Below are positions 23,470-30,674 of a DNA stretch of 31,652 bases, piece after piece. Positions within the stretch are counted from its first letter, which is position 1. The number at the start of each line of letters is the position of its first letter. Under the pieces are notes generated by a model. That model saw nothing but the letters and a program-made list of their open reading frames with translations. It had not been told where the DNA came from and searched no databases. The stretch lies in NCBI GenBank assembly GCA_002366595.1, contig DFBK01000059.1:1797-33448 (forward strand), written 5' to 3'. The stretch comes from Anaerolineales bacterium UBA3082 (lineage in GTDB: Bacteria; Chloroflexota; Anaerolineae; UBA7937). The position numbers and the translations under genes were made by a program.

Positions 23470-24604
23470 CCCCTTCTTTAGGCAGGAACTTCTCAAAGAC
23501 CTCGTTTCCCAGAAGTCGGCCCCGGGGCGTCAGTCGGATGCCTCTCCCGTTCACCTCCAGAAGCCCCCAGGCCGCGAGTTCCCTAAGTTGTGGCCCATAG
23601 AGGGAAGAGAGGTCACGCCCAAAACGCTGTTTGAATCTGTCAAACTCTACCCCCTCAGAGAGACGAAGCCCCATGAAGAGCGTCTCCGCCATCTCCAAGG
23701 GGGTCTCTATCACTTCCCCCCCTTCCGTGGCACTCTGGCCCGCCTTGAGGCGGCGGATATACTCCTCCGGCCAGGCCACGTTCCAGGAGCGCCGCCCCCT
23801 ATAGTAGGAGTGGGCTCCAGCCCCGAAACCTAGATATTCTTCGTTGCGCCAGTAGGTGAGGTTATGTCGGCTCTCATAGCCTGGCTTAGCCCAATTGGAG
23901 ATCTCGTAGTGTCTATAGTCCTCCAGAAGTCCCTCGGCCAAAAGGTACATCTCCGCCGCCAGGTCATCATCCGGGGCCCTCACTTCCCCCCTCCTAACGC
24001 GCCCCCAAAGGGGCGTCCCCTCCTCCAAGGAAAGGGAGTAAAGGGAGAGATGCTCAGGTTCGAGAGCCATCGCCCTCTCTAAGGTGGATCGCCAACGCTT
24101 GAGGGTGTGTCCCGGAAAGGCGTAGATCAGATCGAGGTTTATGTTAAAACCCGCTTGGCGGGCCATCTCGTAAGCCTCTCTGGCCTGGGCGGAGGTATGT
24201 ACCCTTCCCAGAAGTTGGAGTTCGTCTTCATGGAGGCTCTGCACTCCTAGGCTCAGACGCCCCACACCCAGATTCCGAAGGCTTTCCAGGTAGCGAAGAT
24301 CCACCGTTCCCGGGTTCGCTTCGCAGGTCACCTCTGCTCCCTCATCGATAACGAAAGCCTGGAGACAGCCGTCCCAGATCCTCTTCAGTTGTGGGAGGCC
24401 CAACACGGTGGGGGTGCCCCCACCAAGATAGATAGTCCTCCCTCTGAGGGGAGAGAGCCGGCCACCTACGATAGCCATCTCCTCCACCAAGGCGCCCACA
24501 TAATCGTCGTATAGATGCTCCAGCCCAGCGTAGGAGTTGAAGTCGCAGTAGGCGCACTTGGCTTTGCAAAAAGGGATATGGATATAGAGGCTGACACTTT
24601 CCAT
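23429..24604 (-). CDS. hemW: Radical SAM heme chaperone HemW
   Basis: A HemN-like protein now regarded as a heme chaperone. The radical SAM cluster is CKAKCAYC (Cys13, Cys17, Cys20: CxxxCxxC). YLGGGTPTVL, EANPGTVD, RLSLGVQSLHEDELQLLGRVH, NLDLIYAFPGHT and the HemW marker SRHNLTYWRNEEYLGFGAGAHSY are present, with a winged-helix C-terminal domain. It lacks the N-terminal extension and extra Cys of true coproporphyrinogen dehydrogenase HemN. Length 391. No ribosome site is obvious before ATG 24604. The last 14 codons overlap the convergent prenyl synthase. Confidence 0.93.
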   Translation of the reverse strand: MESVSLYIHIPFCKAKCAYCDFNSYAGLEHLYDDYVGALVEEMAIVGGRLSPLRGRTIYLGGGTPTVLGLPQLKRIWDGCLQAFVIDEGAEVTCEANPGTVDLRYLESLRNLGVGRLSLGVQSLHEDELQLLGRVHTSAQAREAYEMARQAGFNINLDLIYAFPGHTLKRWRSTLERAMALEPEHLSLYSLSLEEGTPLWGRVRRGEVRAPDDDLAAEMYLLAEGLLEDYRHYEISNWAKPGYESRHNLTYWRNEEYLGFGAGAHSYYRGRRSWNVAWPEEYIRRLKAGQSATEGGEVIETPLEMAETLFMGLRLSEGVEFDRFKQRFGRDLSSLYGPQLRELAAWGLLEVNGRGIRLTPRGRLLGNEVFEKFLPKEGAKTAFPRGRGPDL

Positions 24605-24687
24605 AGGTTATCTGATTACGGTCTGCGTAGGCGAATCAAGACATTTGGTGATGGCAGATGGTAATAACACCAGCCATCAAATACATT

Positions 24688-24835
24688 TCGTAGCGTCGCC
24701 CTTCAGGGCGACGGTCTCCCTCGTCCGGCTAAAGCCTCGATTCCTCCTCGAGTTTCTGTAGCGTCGCAGCTTGCCTGCGACGTATTCGGATGGCCGAGGC
24801 AGGCTCGGACACTACAAATCCGAGACGCAGGTCCG
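24688..24835. repeat. Cluster of REP-like palindromic repeats
   Basis: Several short palindromes share a GTAGCGTCGC-type edge: CGTCGCCC-TTCA-GGGCGACG (24694-24713), CTCGTCCGGCTAAAGCC (24720-24736), CGTCGCAG-CTTGC-CTGCGACG (24762-24782), CCGAG-GCAGG-CTCGG (24794-24808). A related unit with 16 of 17 identical bases lies at 27420-27436. This is intergenic DNA between hemW and yqeB with no gene. Confidence 0.7.
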
Positions 24836-24890
24836 AGGGAAGTTCCTCATAGGCAGTCACGGTCTATCGGCCTATTACTCGTGCTGGCCG

Positions 24891-25694
24891 CTACAGGAGG
24901 CCCTTTTCCCGCCCCAGGTAGAGAATCGCCTCTAGCACCCCGCCACCGATAGCGCGGGCCTTATCGGAGATGGTGAAACAGTACTCCACCAGGCCCCGAG
25001 GGTCAACATCGCCCAACTTCATCCCCTCCTCCACCTCTACCCCATCGGCGATTAGGCCCCTTAACACCCCTCCGATGGCCGCCCTCACCGGCTGGGAACC
25101 CACATATCCTACTGTGGCTCCCGCCTCCACCCTATCTCCTATGCCTCGAACGGCCCGGAAAGTCCCAACAGAGGGGGCGCGCAAGACACGCTGGAAGGTA
25201 TACCCAGCCACCTCCCCGGGGACACCGGTATCGGGCTCCGCCCTGCCGGAGAGGATCACCCGCCCCAAGTTATGGCCACGCGCCGTCTCCACCACCGCGT
25301 GCACATCCAACCCCGCCTCGAACCCTGGTCCCAGGCCGATAACTAACGGCGCATCGGTAATCTTAGTTCCGGTGTTCCTCTTAGCCATGATCGCATCGAC
25401 CACAACCTCTGGCTCCCACCAAGCAACCACCTGGGCTTGAGGGTCGATGAGGAGTGGGATCTCTCCCTTCTCGTGAGCGGCCAAAGCCTCCTCCAAAGAG
25501 CCGACCCTTCTGGCCTTCACCCCCTCTACCTCCACAACCCCCGAGTAGATGGCGGTGGCGAAAGCCACCGCGCGACGGATCACCAGAGGCCTGGGGAGTT
25601 CGGTGACGATGACCCTCATCCCTGCTCGGTGGAGCCGATGGGCTACCCCCGTGCCCAAGTCCCCTCCCCCCTTCACTACCACTTTAATATCCAA
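24891..25694 (-). CDS. yqeB: YqeB-family accessory protein of selenium-dependent molybdenum hydroxylases
   Basis: Resembles the EF2563/YqeB family found in clusters for (selenium-dependent) molybdenum hydroxylases. It begins with a Rossmann-like KVVVKGGGDLGTGVAHRLHRAG. Further features are LPLVIRRAVAFA-type text around residues 36-48, MAKRNTGTKITDAPLVIGLGPGF, the strongly conserved RGHNLGRVI, EPDTGVPGEVAGYTFQRVLRAP, and GDVDPRG near the end. Length 267. Start: TTG 25694, 6 bases after GGAGG, overlapping the MFS stop by 11 bases. Its biochemical role is not established in the family. Here it survives although the only hydroxylase gene seen is a relic. Confidence 0.85.
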   Translation of the reverse strand: MDIKVVVKGGGDLGTGVAHRLHRAGMRVIVTELPRPLVIRRAVAFATAIYSGVVEVEGVKARRVGSLEEALAAHEKGEIPLLIDPQAQVVAWWEPEVVVDAIMAKRNTGTKITDAPLVIGLGPGFEAGLDVHAVVETARGHNLGRVILSGRAEPDTGVPGEVAGYTFQRVLRAPSVGTFRAVRGIGDRVEAGATVGYVGSQPVRAAIGGVLRGLIADGVEVEEGMKLGDVDPRGLVEYCFTISDKARAIGGGVLEAILYLGREKGLL

Positions 25695-26979
25695 TTATCT
25701 CCTCCCGGGGGTCCCTTAAGGTAAGGCTCAAACCGATGGCTAGAGCGTAGAAGGCCAGCGTGAGAGAGAAAAGGACGCCGAACCCCGCCACCTCCACGAT
25801 GACCCCTCCCACGGCAGAGGCTAGAAGGGCTATCCCCAAAAGCGTGTTAGTGAACCCCAGATATATCGGCCTCTCGGCCGCAGGGCTGATCTCCAAGAGG
25901 AAGTTGATATTCCCGATCTGCGCCCCTGCGGTATAACTCCCTAGGAGAAGAAAGACTATGCCGTAGAGGTAGCCTAGACCCCCTGGGGAGAGTAGGCCAG
26001 ATAGATGGGGAATGAAGAGTGCCGAGAGGGGGGTGCTTAAACCCAGGATGGAGGCGATTTGAAGGAGAAGTTTATTGCTTCGCCCATCGCTAATGCGGCT
26101 CCAGACCAGGCTAGATCCTGCGCTCACCAAGGTCATAGCGGAGAGGTAAACTCCTACCATCCCTTCCGGGATCCCTAAACGTTCTCGGGCGTAGAGGATG
26201 TAGAAAGGTGTAGCCATCTGGGTAGCCACGAAGCAAAGGCGCAGCAAGAGGAACTGCCGATACCGAGCGTCGTTTTCCACGATCTCCAAACCGCGCTGGA
26301 ACTCTTGGAGAAGGGACACCTCCCCCTCATGAACCGGTTCCACCGGCTCCACAACCTGGGTGAAGAGGAAGAGGGCCACCGATAGCGTCAGAAAGGAGAG
26401 GGTGAAAAGGAGGCCGAAGTTGGTGGGGAAGGGGTAACCGCTTTGGTCAAGAGCGTATTTGACTATGAACCCCCCCATGAAGGCTAGGATGCCACCAAAG
26501 AAGTTGCGACCCCCAAAGAAACTCCCCCTCCTAGTCATAGGGATCGCCTTCCCTACGATGTCCATGAAGGATATGCCCCCCACACCGCCCGAGAAACTGA
26601 AGACCGCGAAGAGGGAGAAGAAGATAGCGAGTAGGAGAGGCCGACTCCCTCCCAGGGTGAAGAGGGCGATGGTGAGGAGCCCCCAACTACCGGCGCGGAC
26701 GATGGCCGTCGCTGAATAGTATACTTTCTTCTGGGGCCGGTGCTGAACATATCTCGCGGCCACCAGTTGGGGGAGGAACCACCCCGCTTGTCGGATAGAA
26801 GGGATGAGGCCCACGAGGAGGTGGGCGTCTGTCAGATGGCTCACGAAGAGAGGGAGCACCAAAGAGGGGCTGATTAGAGCGTTGGAAAATTGGAAGAGGG
26901 TGCCGTTTAGTACCCCCAGGATGAAATTCCGCCGCAAATGGCGGATGGCGATGTCGCTACTAGCCTCGAATTCCTTCAC
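25684..26979 (-). CDS. Major facilitator superfamily transporter
   Basis: About 431 residues with 12 predicted transmembrane segments in two halves, separated by a charged cytoplasmic loop (EPVEPVHEGEVSLLQEFQRGLEIVENDARYR, residues about 215-245). The N-terminal half has RRGSFFGGRNFFGG and the C-terminal half SRISDGRSNKLLLQ, an MFS-type loop. Substrate unknown; coupling to yqeB suggests a molybdenum-hydroxylase-related solute, such as a purine, but that is a guess. Two consecutive GTG codons (26982 and 26979) lie within 4-8 bases of TATAAT, so translation probably begins at or next to the mRNA 5' end. Confidence 0.85.
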   Translation of the reverse strand: MKEFEASSDIAIRHLRRNFILGVLNGTLFQFSNALISPSLVLPLFVSHLTDAHLLVGLIPSIRQAGWFLPQLVAARYVQHRPQKKVYYSATAIVRAGSWGLLTIALFTLGGSRPLLLAIFFSLFAVFSFSGGVGGISFMDIVGKAIPMTRRGSFFGGRNFFGGILAFMGGFIVKYALDQSGYPFPTNFGLLFTLSFLTLSVALFLFTQVVEPVEPVHEGEVSLLQEFQRGLEIVENDARYRQFLLLRLCFVATQMATPFYILYARERLGIPEGMVGVYLSAMTLVSAGSSLVWSRISDGRSNKLLLQIASILGLSTPLSALFIPHLSGLLSPGGLGYLYGIVFLLLGSYTAGAQIGNINFLLEISPAAERPIYLGFTNTLLGIALLASAVGGVIVEVAGFGVLFSLTLAFYALAIGLSLTLRDPREEIIGY

Positions 26980-26986
26980 CACAAAG

Positions 26987-26992
26987 ATTATA
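26987..26992 (-). promoter_or_regulatory. TATAAT -10 element in front of the MFS-yqeB operon
   Basis: A minus-strand consensus -10 only 4 bases from GTG 26982 and 7 from GTG 26979. A transcript from it would be leaderless, as with mobA. No clear -35. Confidence 0.45.
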
Positions 26993-27023
26993 TCACCAGA
27001 CGAGATCTCCCACCAGAGTCCTA

Positions 27024-27052
27024 TTGCCTTCCCTCGGCACCGTCGGTATAAT
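27024..27052 (+). promoter_or_regulatory. Promoter upstream of the 81-residue gene
   Basis: TTGCCT (27024-27029), 17-base spacer, TATAAT (27047-27052). The leader of about 70 bases holds the palindrome GGGGG-TTTAG-CCCCC (27083-27097), related to the REP-like units. Confidence 0.55.
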
Positions 27053-27128
27053 AACTTTAGAGATGGATGAAAAGGGGTTGACGGGGGTTTAGCCCCCTGG
27101 CAAAACCATAGGGAGTGGGAGGTGTAGT

Positions 27129-27374
27129 ATGGCCCATAGTATCATCGTCCACCTGGTGAACGAAGACCCTTTACTGGCCGAAACGGAGCGGCTGCCCGAG
27201 CCCGGCGACGTCACCGTGACGCTCTCCTCTCCCCGGCGGCGCGACGGGAGAAGGCCCCACTACTTGACCCGCGGCGTTACGGAGATCATCCTGCCCATGC
27301 ACCGGGTCAATTTCATCGAGATCGTCCCCGAGGAGAAAGAAGCAGAGGAAGAGGTAGTCTTCCACCGCGACTAG
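27129..27374 (+). CDS. Conserved small hypothetical protein (81 aa)
   Basis: An acidic, beta-rich small protein: MAHSIIVHLVNEDPLLAE, then LSSPRRRDGRRPHYLTRGVTEI, an I-L-P-M-H-R-V-N-F-I-E-I strand and a Glu-rich tail. It looks like a small family found beside housekeeping genes in Chloroflexota, with an Sm-like feel, but I do not know its function. GGGAGG lies 6 bases before ATG 27129 and a good promoter precedes it, so it is a real gene. Confidence 0.7.
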   Translation: MAHSIIVHLVNEDPLLAETERLPEPGDVTVTLSSPRRRDGRRPHYLTRGVTEIILPMHRVNFIEIVPEEKEAEEEVVFHRD

Positions 27375-27381
27375 GCCTTGT

Positions 27382-27405
27382 GCGAGAGGCCCTTGGGCCT
27401 CCCGC
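27382..27405 (+). terminator. Hairpin after the 81-residue gene
   Basis: GCGAGAGGCCC / GGGCCTCCCGC, 11-bp stem with one mismatch and a two-base loop, 8 bases after the stop. No strong U run; it may be a terminator or a REP unit. Confidence 0.45.
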
Positions 27406-27407
27406 AT

Positions 27408-27446
27408 ATCGTTGAGTTTCTCGTCGGGCTAAAGCCCAACGCTACA
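27408..27446. repeat. REP-like unit
   Basis: Contains CTCGTCGGGCTAAAGCC (27420-27436), differing at one base from 24720-24736, followed by CAACGCTACA, the reverse of the TGTAGCG edge seen in the 24.7-kb cluster. Confidence 0.65.
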
Positions 27447-27515
27447 TTTGAGGAGAAGGGCGGGGACAGGCTGCGCCCCTATATCATCGGCAAGTCGTAG
27501 GAAGACGTGAGCCCC

Positions 27516-27704
27516 ATGAGCAAACGAGAAGAGACCCGCTGGGAAAGAAGGGAGCGGAAATACAAGAAGCGCCGCTACGGGATGCGCGTCAGCGGACGCT
27601 CGGTAAAAGCCGTCCTTTTGCGTCTCATAGGCAAGAGAGCCAAAGAAGCAGAAGAAAGCGAGATAGAGGCGAAACCAAACCGTTCTAAGAAACGAAAGCA
27701 CTAA
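27516..27704 (+). CDS. Small strongly basic protein (62 aa)
   Basis: MSKREETRWERRERKYKKRRYGMRV and a C-terminus rich in Lys/Arg (PNRSKKRKH) with an amphipathic middle (VKAVLLRLIGKRAKEAEE). Probably nucleic-acid or ribosome associated by charge alone; no motif is recognised. Start: ATG 27516 (AGGAAG 11 bases upstream) or GTG 27507 (AGGAAG too close). It is followed by the response-regulator promoter. Confidence 0.6.
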   Translation: MSKREETRWERRERKYKKRRYGMRVSGRSVKAVLLRLIGKRAKEAEESEIEAKPNRSKKRKH

Positions 27705-27743
27705 GCAGAGGGCAAAACACGGCCTGTGTCGTGCTACACCAAC

Positions 27744-27771
27744 TTGACAAGGGAAGAAAAAGCGATACAAT
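27744..27771 (+). promoter_or_regulatory. Promoter of the response-regulator gene
   Basis: TTGACA (27744-27749), 16-base spacer, TACAAT (27766-27771), 39 bases before ATG 27811. Confidence 0.7.
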
Positions 27772-27810
27772 CTGGCTGCTCTATTGCCTTCATTACCCTT
27801 GGAAGTCGAG

Positions 27811-28509
27811 ATGAAGGTATTGATAATCAGCGATGACCCCAACTCGGCTGAACTTTTGACCCTCATCTTGCGTCGGGCCGGTCTCTTAGCCGTCACTACT
27901 CATCGCGCCGATGACGAAGGGGCCTTAGCCGCTTACGCCAAGGAAGTGCCGGATATGATCTTCATCGATGCTTGCACCCGCTCCTTCGATGTGTTGGATA
28001 TCTGTAGGACATTGCGTCTGGAGACGATTGCTCCCATCTTTGTCTCATCCCCCCGCACAGAAGAGGAATACATCCTCCAGGCTTTCGACCTGGGCATAGA
28101 TGAATACCTCCCTAAACCCATCAGCCCCAGACTCCTGGTGGCGAAGGTAAATGCCCTTCTACGCCGCGCTCGTTCTGTGCCTCTGGCTAGCATATCCAGC
28201 CTAAGGGCAGGGGGCGTTGAACTAAGTCCAGAACGAAGAACGATACGCCTGCTTCAACGACCGGAGATCCATCTCACCAACCTAGAATTTCGCCTCCTAT
28301 ATTGCCTAATGAGCAACCAAGGGCAAGTTGTCCCCACAGAGACCATCATCCAGAAAGTATGGGGGTATTCCGGAGAAGGCGATTACCAACTGGTGAAAGG
28401 CTTGGTGAGGCGACTGCGGCGCAAGATCGACCCTGATACCAAAGAGCCCCACTACATCAAGACGGTCATTGGCGTAGGTTACACCTTCTCCCCCTCCATG
28501 GAAGAATAA
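27811..28509 (+). CDS. OmpR/PhoB-family response regulator
   Basis: A two-component transcription factor of 232 residues. The receiver domain has the acidic pair in ISDDPNSAE, the phosphoacceptor Asp in PDMIFIDACTR and the switch Lys in YLPKPISP. The canonical Thr/Ser switch position falls at FVSSP. The C-terminal winged helix has EIHLTNLEFRLLYCLMSNQGQVV, then VKGLVRRLRRKIDPD and IKTVIGVGYTF. Start: ATG 27811, 5 bases after GGAAG; a TTG at 27784 is less likely. No histidine kinase is adjacent, so it is an orphan. Four 11-bp-phased direct repeats lie 55 bases beyond its stop, in front of the next genes, and are a candidate target. Confidence 0.92.
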   Translation: MKVLIISDDPNSAELLTLILRRAGLLAVTTHRADDEGALAAYAKEVPDMIFIDACTRSFDVLDICRTLRLETIAPIFVSSPRTEEEYILQAFDLGIDEYLPKPISPRLLVAKVNALLRRARSVPLASISSLRAGGVELSPERRTIRLLQRPEIHLTNLEFRLLYCLMSNQGQVVPTETIIQKVWGYSGEGDYQLVKGLVRRLRRKIDPDTKEPHYIKTVIGVGYTFSPSMEE

Positions 28510-28564
28510 CGGCCCATTCGATGCCCAATCTCCCCTAGTCTCAAAATTGATACCCCACCACCTT

Positions 28565-28621
28565 TTTGGAACCCCTTTGGAACGTTTTTTGCACCTCAAT
28601 TGCACCTATTTATGCTATATT
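28565..28621 (+). promoter_or_regulatory. Four 11-bp-phased direct repeats plus -10: response-regulator-dependent promoter
   Basis: Octamers TTTGGAAC (28565), TTTGGAAC (28576), TTTTGCAC (28587) and AATTGCAC (28598) start exactly 11 bases apart; consensus TTTKGMAC-N3. Ten bases after the last octamer is TATATT (28616-28621); TATGCT (28611) is an alternative -10. There is no good independent -35. OmpR/PhoB-type factors bind tandem direct repeats with 11-bp spacing at about this distance from the -10, and such a gene lies just upstream. Confidence 0.65.
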
Positions 28622-28639
28622 CACTTCATAAGGCGATCG

Positions 28640-28656
28640 ATTGCTTTTCAAGCAAT
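28640..28656 (+). promoter_or_regulatory. Leader hairpin between the array and the small peptide gene
   Basis: ATTGCTT-TTC-AAGCAAT, a perfect 7-bp stem in the predicted 5' leader, 20 bases before the AAGGAGG ribosome site. It could be an mRNA stabiliser or an operator. Confidence 0.35.
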
Positions 28657-28693
28657 GAAAGCCTCATATCCTTCTAAGGAGGTACCAGGGGAA

Positions 28694-28753
28694 ATGGCAA
28701 AGAAACCGGCAGGCAAGCCCAAGCCGAAGCCTAAACCTAAGCCGGGCAAATGA
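28694..28753 (+). CDS. 19-residue Lys/Pro-rich peptide
   Basis: ATG 28694 encodes MAKKPAGKPKPKPKPKPGK, ending at TGA 28751-28753. AAGGAGG (28676-28682) lies 11 bases upstream and AGGGG is closer. A longer frame from 28547 crosses the promoter array and is not credible. A polycation with alternating Lys-Pro resembles histone-like tails and would stay unfolded. It sits 9 bases before the rubredoxin-like gene in the same transcript, so it may be a coupled leader peptide or a functional nucleic-acid-binding peptide. No known family. Confidence 0.45.
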   Translation: MAKKPAGKPKPKPKPKPGK

Positions 28754-28762
28754 GGGGGAAGA

Positions 28763-28957
28763 ATGAAAGTGTTTGATGAAGGGTTTGGCGACGTTGTCAC
28801 GCCTAAACGTGCCAAGGGCGAGTGGGAGTGTACAAGATGCGGTTACATCCGCATAGGAGAAAAACCCCCCGCTATCTGCCCGGAGTGCGGAGCCACGGCG
28901 TTGGAGTTCGAGTTCTACGAATCCGAGGAGGACCAGGATTCGGAGGACTATGAGTAG
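28763..28957 (+). CDS. Rubredoxin-like zinc-ribbon protein (64 aa)
   Basis: A short protein with ECTRCGY and, about 15 residues later, CPECGA: the two CxxC knuckles of a rubredoxin-type or zinc-ribbon domain such as the C-terminal domain of rubrerythrin, here stand-alone. The C-terminus is a Glu/Asp tail (SEEDQDSEDYE). It could hold iron for electron transfer or zinc structurally. GGGGGAAG is just upstream of the ATG. It is followed by a strong shared terminator. Position behind the regulator array suggests response to oxidative or metal stress, which is inference. Confidence 0.8.
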   Translation: MKVFDEGFGDVVTPKRAKGEWECTRCGYIRIGEKPPAICPECGATALEFEFYESEEDQDSEDYE

Positions 28958-28987
28958 TCCTCCAGTCTGAGCGCTAAGCGGGGAACA

Positions 28988-29018
28988 GATAAGGGCGGGG
29001 CCAAACCCTGCCCTTATC
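28988..29018. terminator. Bidirectional terminator between convergent genes
   Basis: A 13-bp stem GATAAGGGCGGGG / CCCTGCCCTTATC (one G-T pair) with loop CCAAA, followed on the plus strand by CCTTCTTT. It lies between the zinc-ribbon stop (28957) and the amidohydrolase stop (29044). Confidence 0.75.
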
Positions 29019-29043
29019 CCTTCTTTAGCCAAGATTTCGGACC

Positions 29044-30396
29044 TTAGGTTTTTCTAACCATTTCTCTCGCTATCTCGTTATGTCGAGCGATGATGGGCTC
29101 GATCTCCATGGTGGTCAAGCGGCCCTCCTCCACCACCAGCCGACCGTTGACTATGGAGAAATCGACCTTCGCCGGAGCGCAGAAAACCGCCGCCGCAACC
29201 AGATCCCCGGCTCCCGCGTACTCCAGCCTATTCACATCGATGGTGATCAGATCCGCCGCCTTGCCCACCTCCAAGGAGCCGATATCCTCTCGACCTAGGA
29301 GCCTGGCCCCGCCCAAGGTAGCCATCTCCAGAGCACATCTAGCGCTGAGCGCCTGAGGGCCCTCTTTCACCCGCTGCAGGAGCATAGCCATCCGCGCCTC
29401 GGCCAACATATGGCCGGAGTCGTTGGAGGCGCTTCCGTCCACCGCCAGCCCCACCTTCACCCCCTCCTGGAGCATCTTCCGCACCGGGGCGATGCCCGAG
29501 CCCAATAGCATGTTGGAAGTGGGGCAGTGAGCCACTCCCGTCCCTGTCTCCGCCAAAAGCCCTATCTCCTCATCGTTGAGATATATACCATGGGCGTAAG
29601 ATACATCTTCGCCTACCCAGCCCAGATCCGCCGCATACTGGACGGGGCGATAACCGTACCTCTCCAAGCAGAACTCCTCCTCATCCGATGTCTCCGCCAC
29701 ATGGGTATGGAGACGAACGCCGTAACTCCTCGCCAACTCGGCCGAGGAGCGCATAAGATCGGCACTCACAGAAAAGGGGGAACAAGGGGCGATAACCACA
29801 CGGCACATAGAATAGGGCTCCGCATCGTGGTGTTCCTCTATCACCCTCCGACAGTCGGCCAGGATAGCCTCCTCGTCCTCCACCACCTCATCCGGCGGCA
29901 AGCCACCCTCCAACTCCCCCAAAGACATACTCCCTCGACAGGGGTGGAAACGGATGCCCAGTTCCCGGGCCGCCCAGATCTCCTCCTCCAACCGAACATT
30001 GTTGGGGAAGATGTAGAGGTGATCCAGAGAGGTGGTACAGCCGGAGAGCAAAAGTTCCGCTAAGCCGATGAGAGCGCTAATGTAGACCCCTTCTGGGGTC
30101 AAGTTGGCCCAGATCGGGTATAAGGTTTTCAGCCAGTCGAAGAGGGGAGCGTTTTGGGTGGCGGGAAGAGAGCGGGTCAGGGTCTGATAGAGGTGGTGAT
30201 GGGTGTTCACCAGGCCCGGAAGTATCATCTTTCCTCGGGCCTCGATCACCCTATCCGCCTCCTGAGGCACCTCCGAGGCGGGACCAACAGCCACGATGCG
30301 GTTCCCCTCGATGAGAATCGATCCCCCCCTTACCTCGCGCCGTTTATCGTCCATGGTCACCAAAAGTTCTGCCTCTCTCACTAGCAAACTAGCCAT
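29044..30396 (-). CDS. Amidohydrolase, likely 8-oxoguanine deaminase
   Basis: A metal-dependent deaminase of the SsnA/AtzA/TrzN superfamily, about 450 residues. Metal and catalytic motifs: NTHHHLYQT, HTHVAETSDEE (second His site and Glu), YAHGIYL, and the late Asp in VDGSASND. The stretches LFDWLKTLYPIWA, FPNN, FHPCRGSMSLGELEGGLPPDEVVEDEE and IAPCSPFSVS match what I know of 8-oxoguanine deaminase, which converts 8-oxoguanine to urate. Guanine-type or triazine hydrolases are alternatives. Start: ATG 30396, 8 bases after GGGGG; GTG 30405 is too close to that site. Related SsnA proteins accompany yqeB and xdh in other bacteria, so this may be another trace of purine oxidation. Confidence 0.82.
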   Translation of the reverse strand: MASLLVREAELLVTMDDKRREVRGGSILIEGNRIVAVGPASEVPQEADRVIEARGKMILPGLVNTHHHLYQTLTRSLPATQNAPLFDWLKTLYPIWANLTPEGVYISALIGLAELLLSGCTTSLDHLYIFPNNVRLEEEIWAARELGIRFHPCRGSMSLGELEGGLPPDEVVEDEEAILADCRRVIEEHHDAEPYSMCRVVIAPCSPFSVSADLMRSSAELARSYGVRLHTHVAETSDEEEFCLERYGYRPVQYAADLGWVGEDVSYAHGIYLNDEEIGLLAETGTGVAHCPTSNMLLGSGIAPVRKMLQEGVKVGLAVDGSASNDSGHMLAEARMAMLLQRVKEGPQALSARCALEMATLGGARLLGREDIGSLEVGKAADLITIDVNRLEYAGAGDLVAAAVFCAPAKVDFSIVNGRLVVEEGRLTTMEIEPIIARHNEIAREMVRKT

Positions 30397-30408
30397 TTTC
30401 TCCACCCC

Positions 30409-30660
30409 CTAGTTGACCACCCTCCAAAATCCGTCCCTCTTGTGCAGGTTCAGCAGCCTATCGATTCTCAAATCTCCCTGGAGGATCTCGATCTGCACCT
30501 GGGCTTCGGTCTGGCTATAGTAGAAGATATCCTTGATGAAGAGACATCGCAATTTCGGGTTACGAACCCGCCAGAACTCCTCTTCTTCCCCGGGCCCATG
30601 AAGAAGACGATCTCGCTCTGAAGGCCGAAACCGGCTCTTGCCTCACCGGGCTTCTAGCAG
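30409..30660 (-). pseudogene. C-terminal gene fragment
   Basis: A minus-strand reading ends at TAG 30409-30411 with good protein character: EEEEFWRVRNPKLRCLFIKD, IFYYSQTEAQVQIEILQGD, LRIDRLLNLHKRDGFWRVVN. Upstream the coding signal shifts frame (GFGLQSEIVFFMG in another frame) and has no start. It appears to be the last 60-80 codons of a lost gene, family unknown. Confidence 0.4.
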
Positions 30661-30674
30661 CCTCTGGGATCGCT

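Noticed and set aside
30540..30570. CGGGTTACGAACCCG palindrome
   Set aside because: It lies inside the coding-like fragment and has no promoter or gene context.
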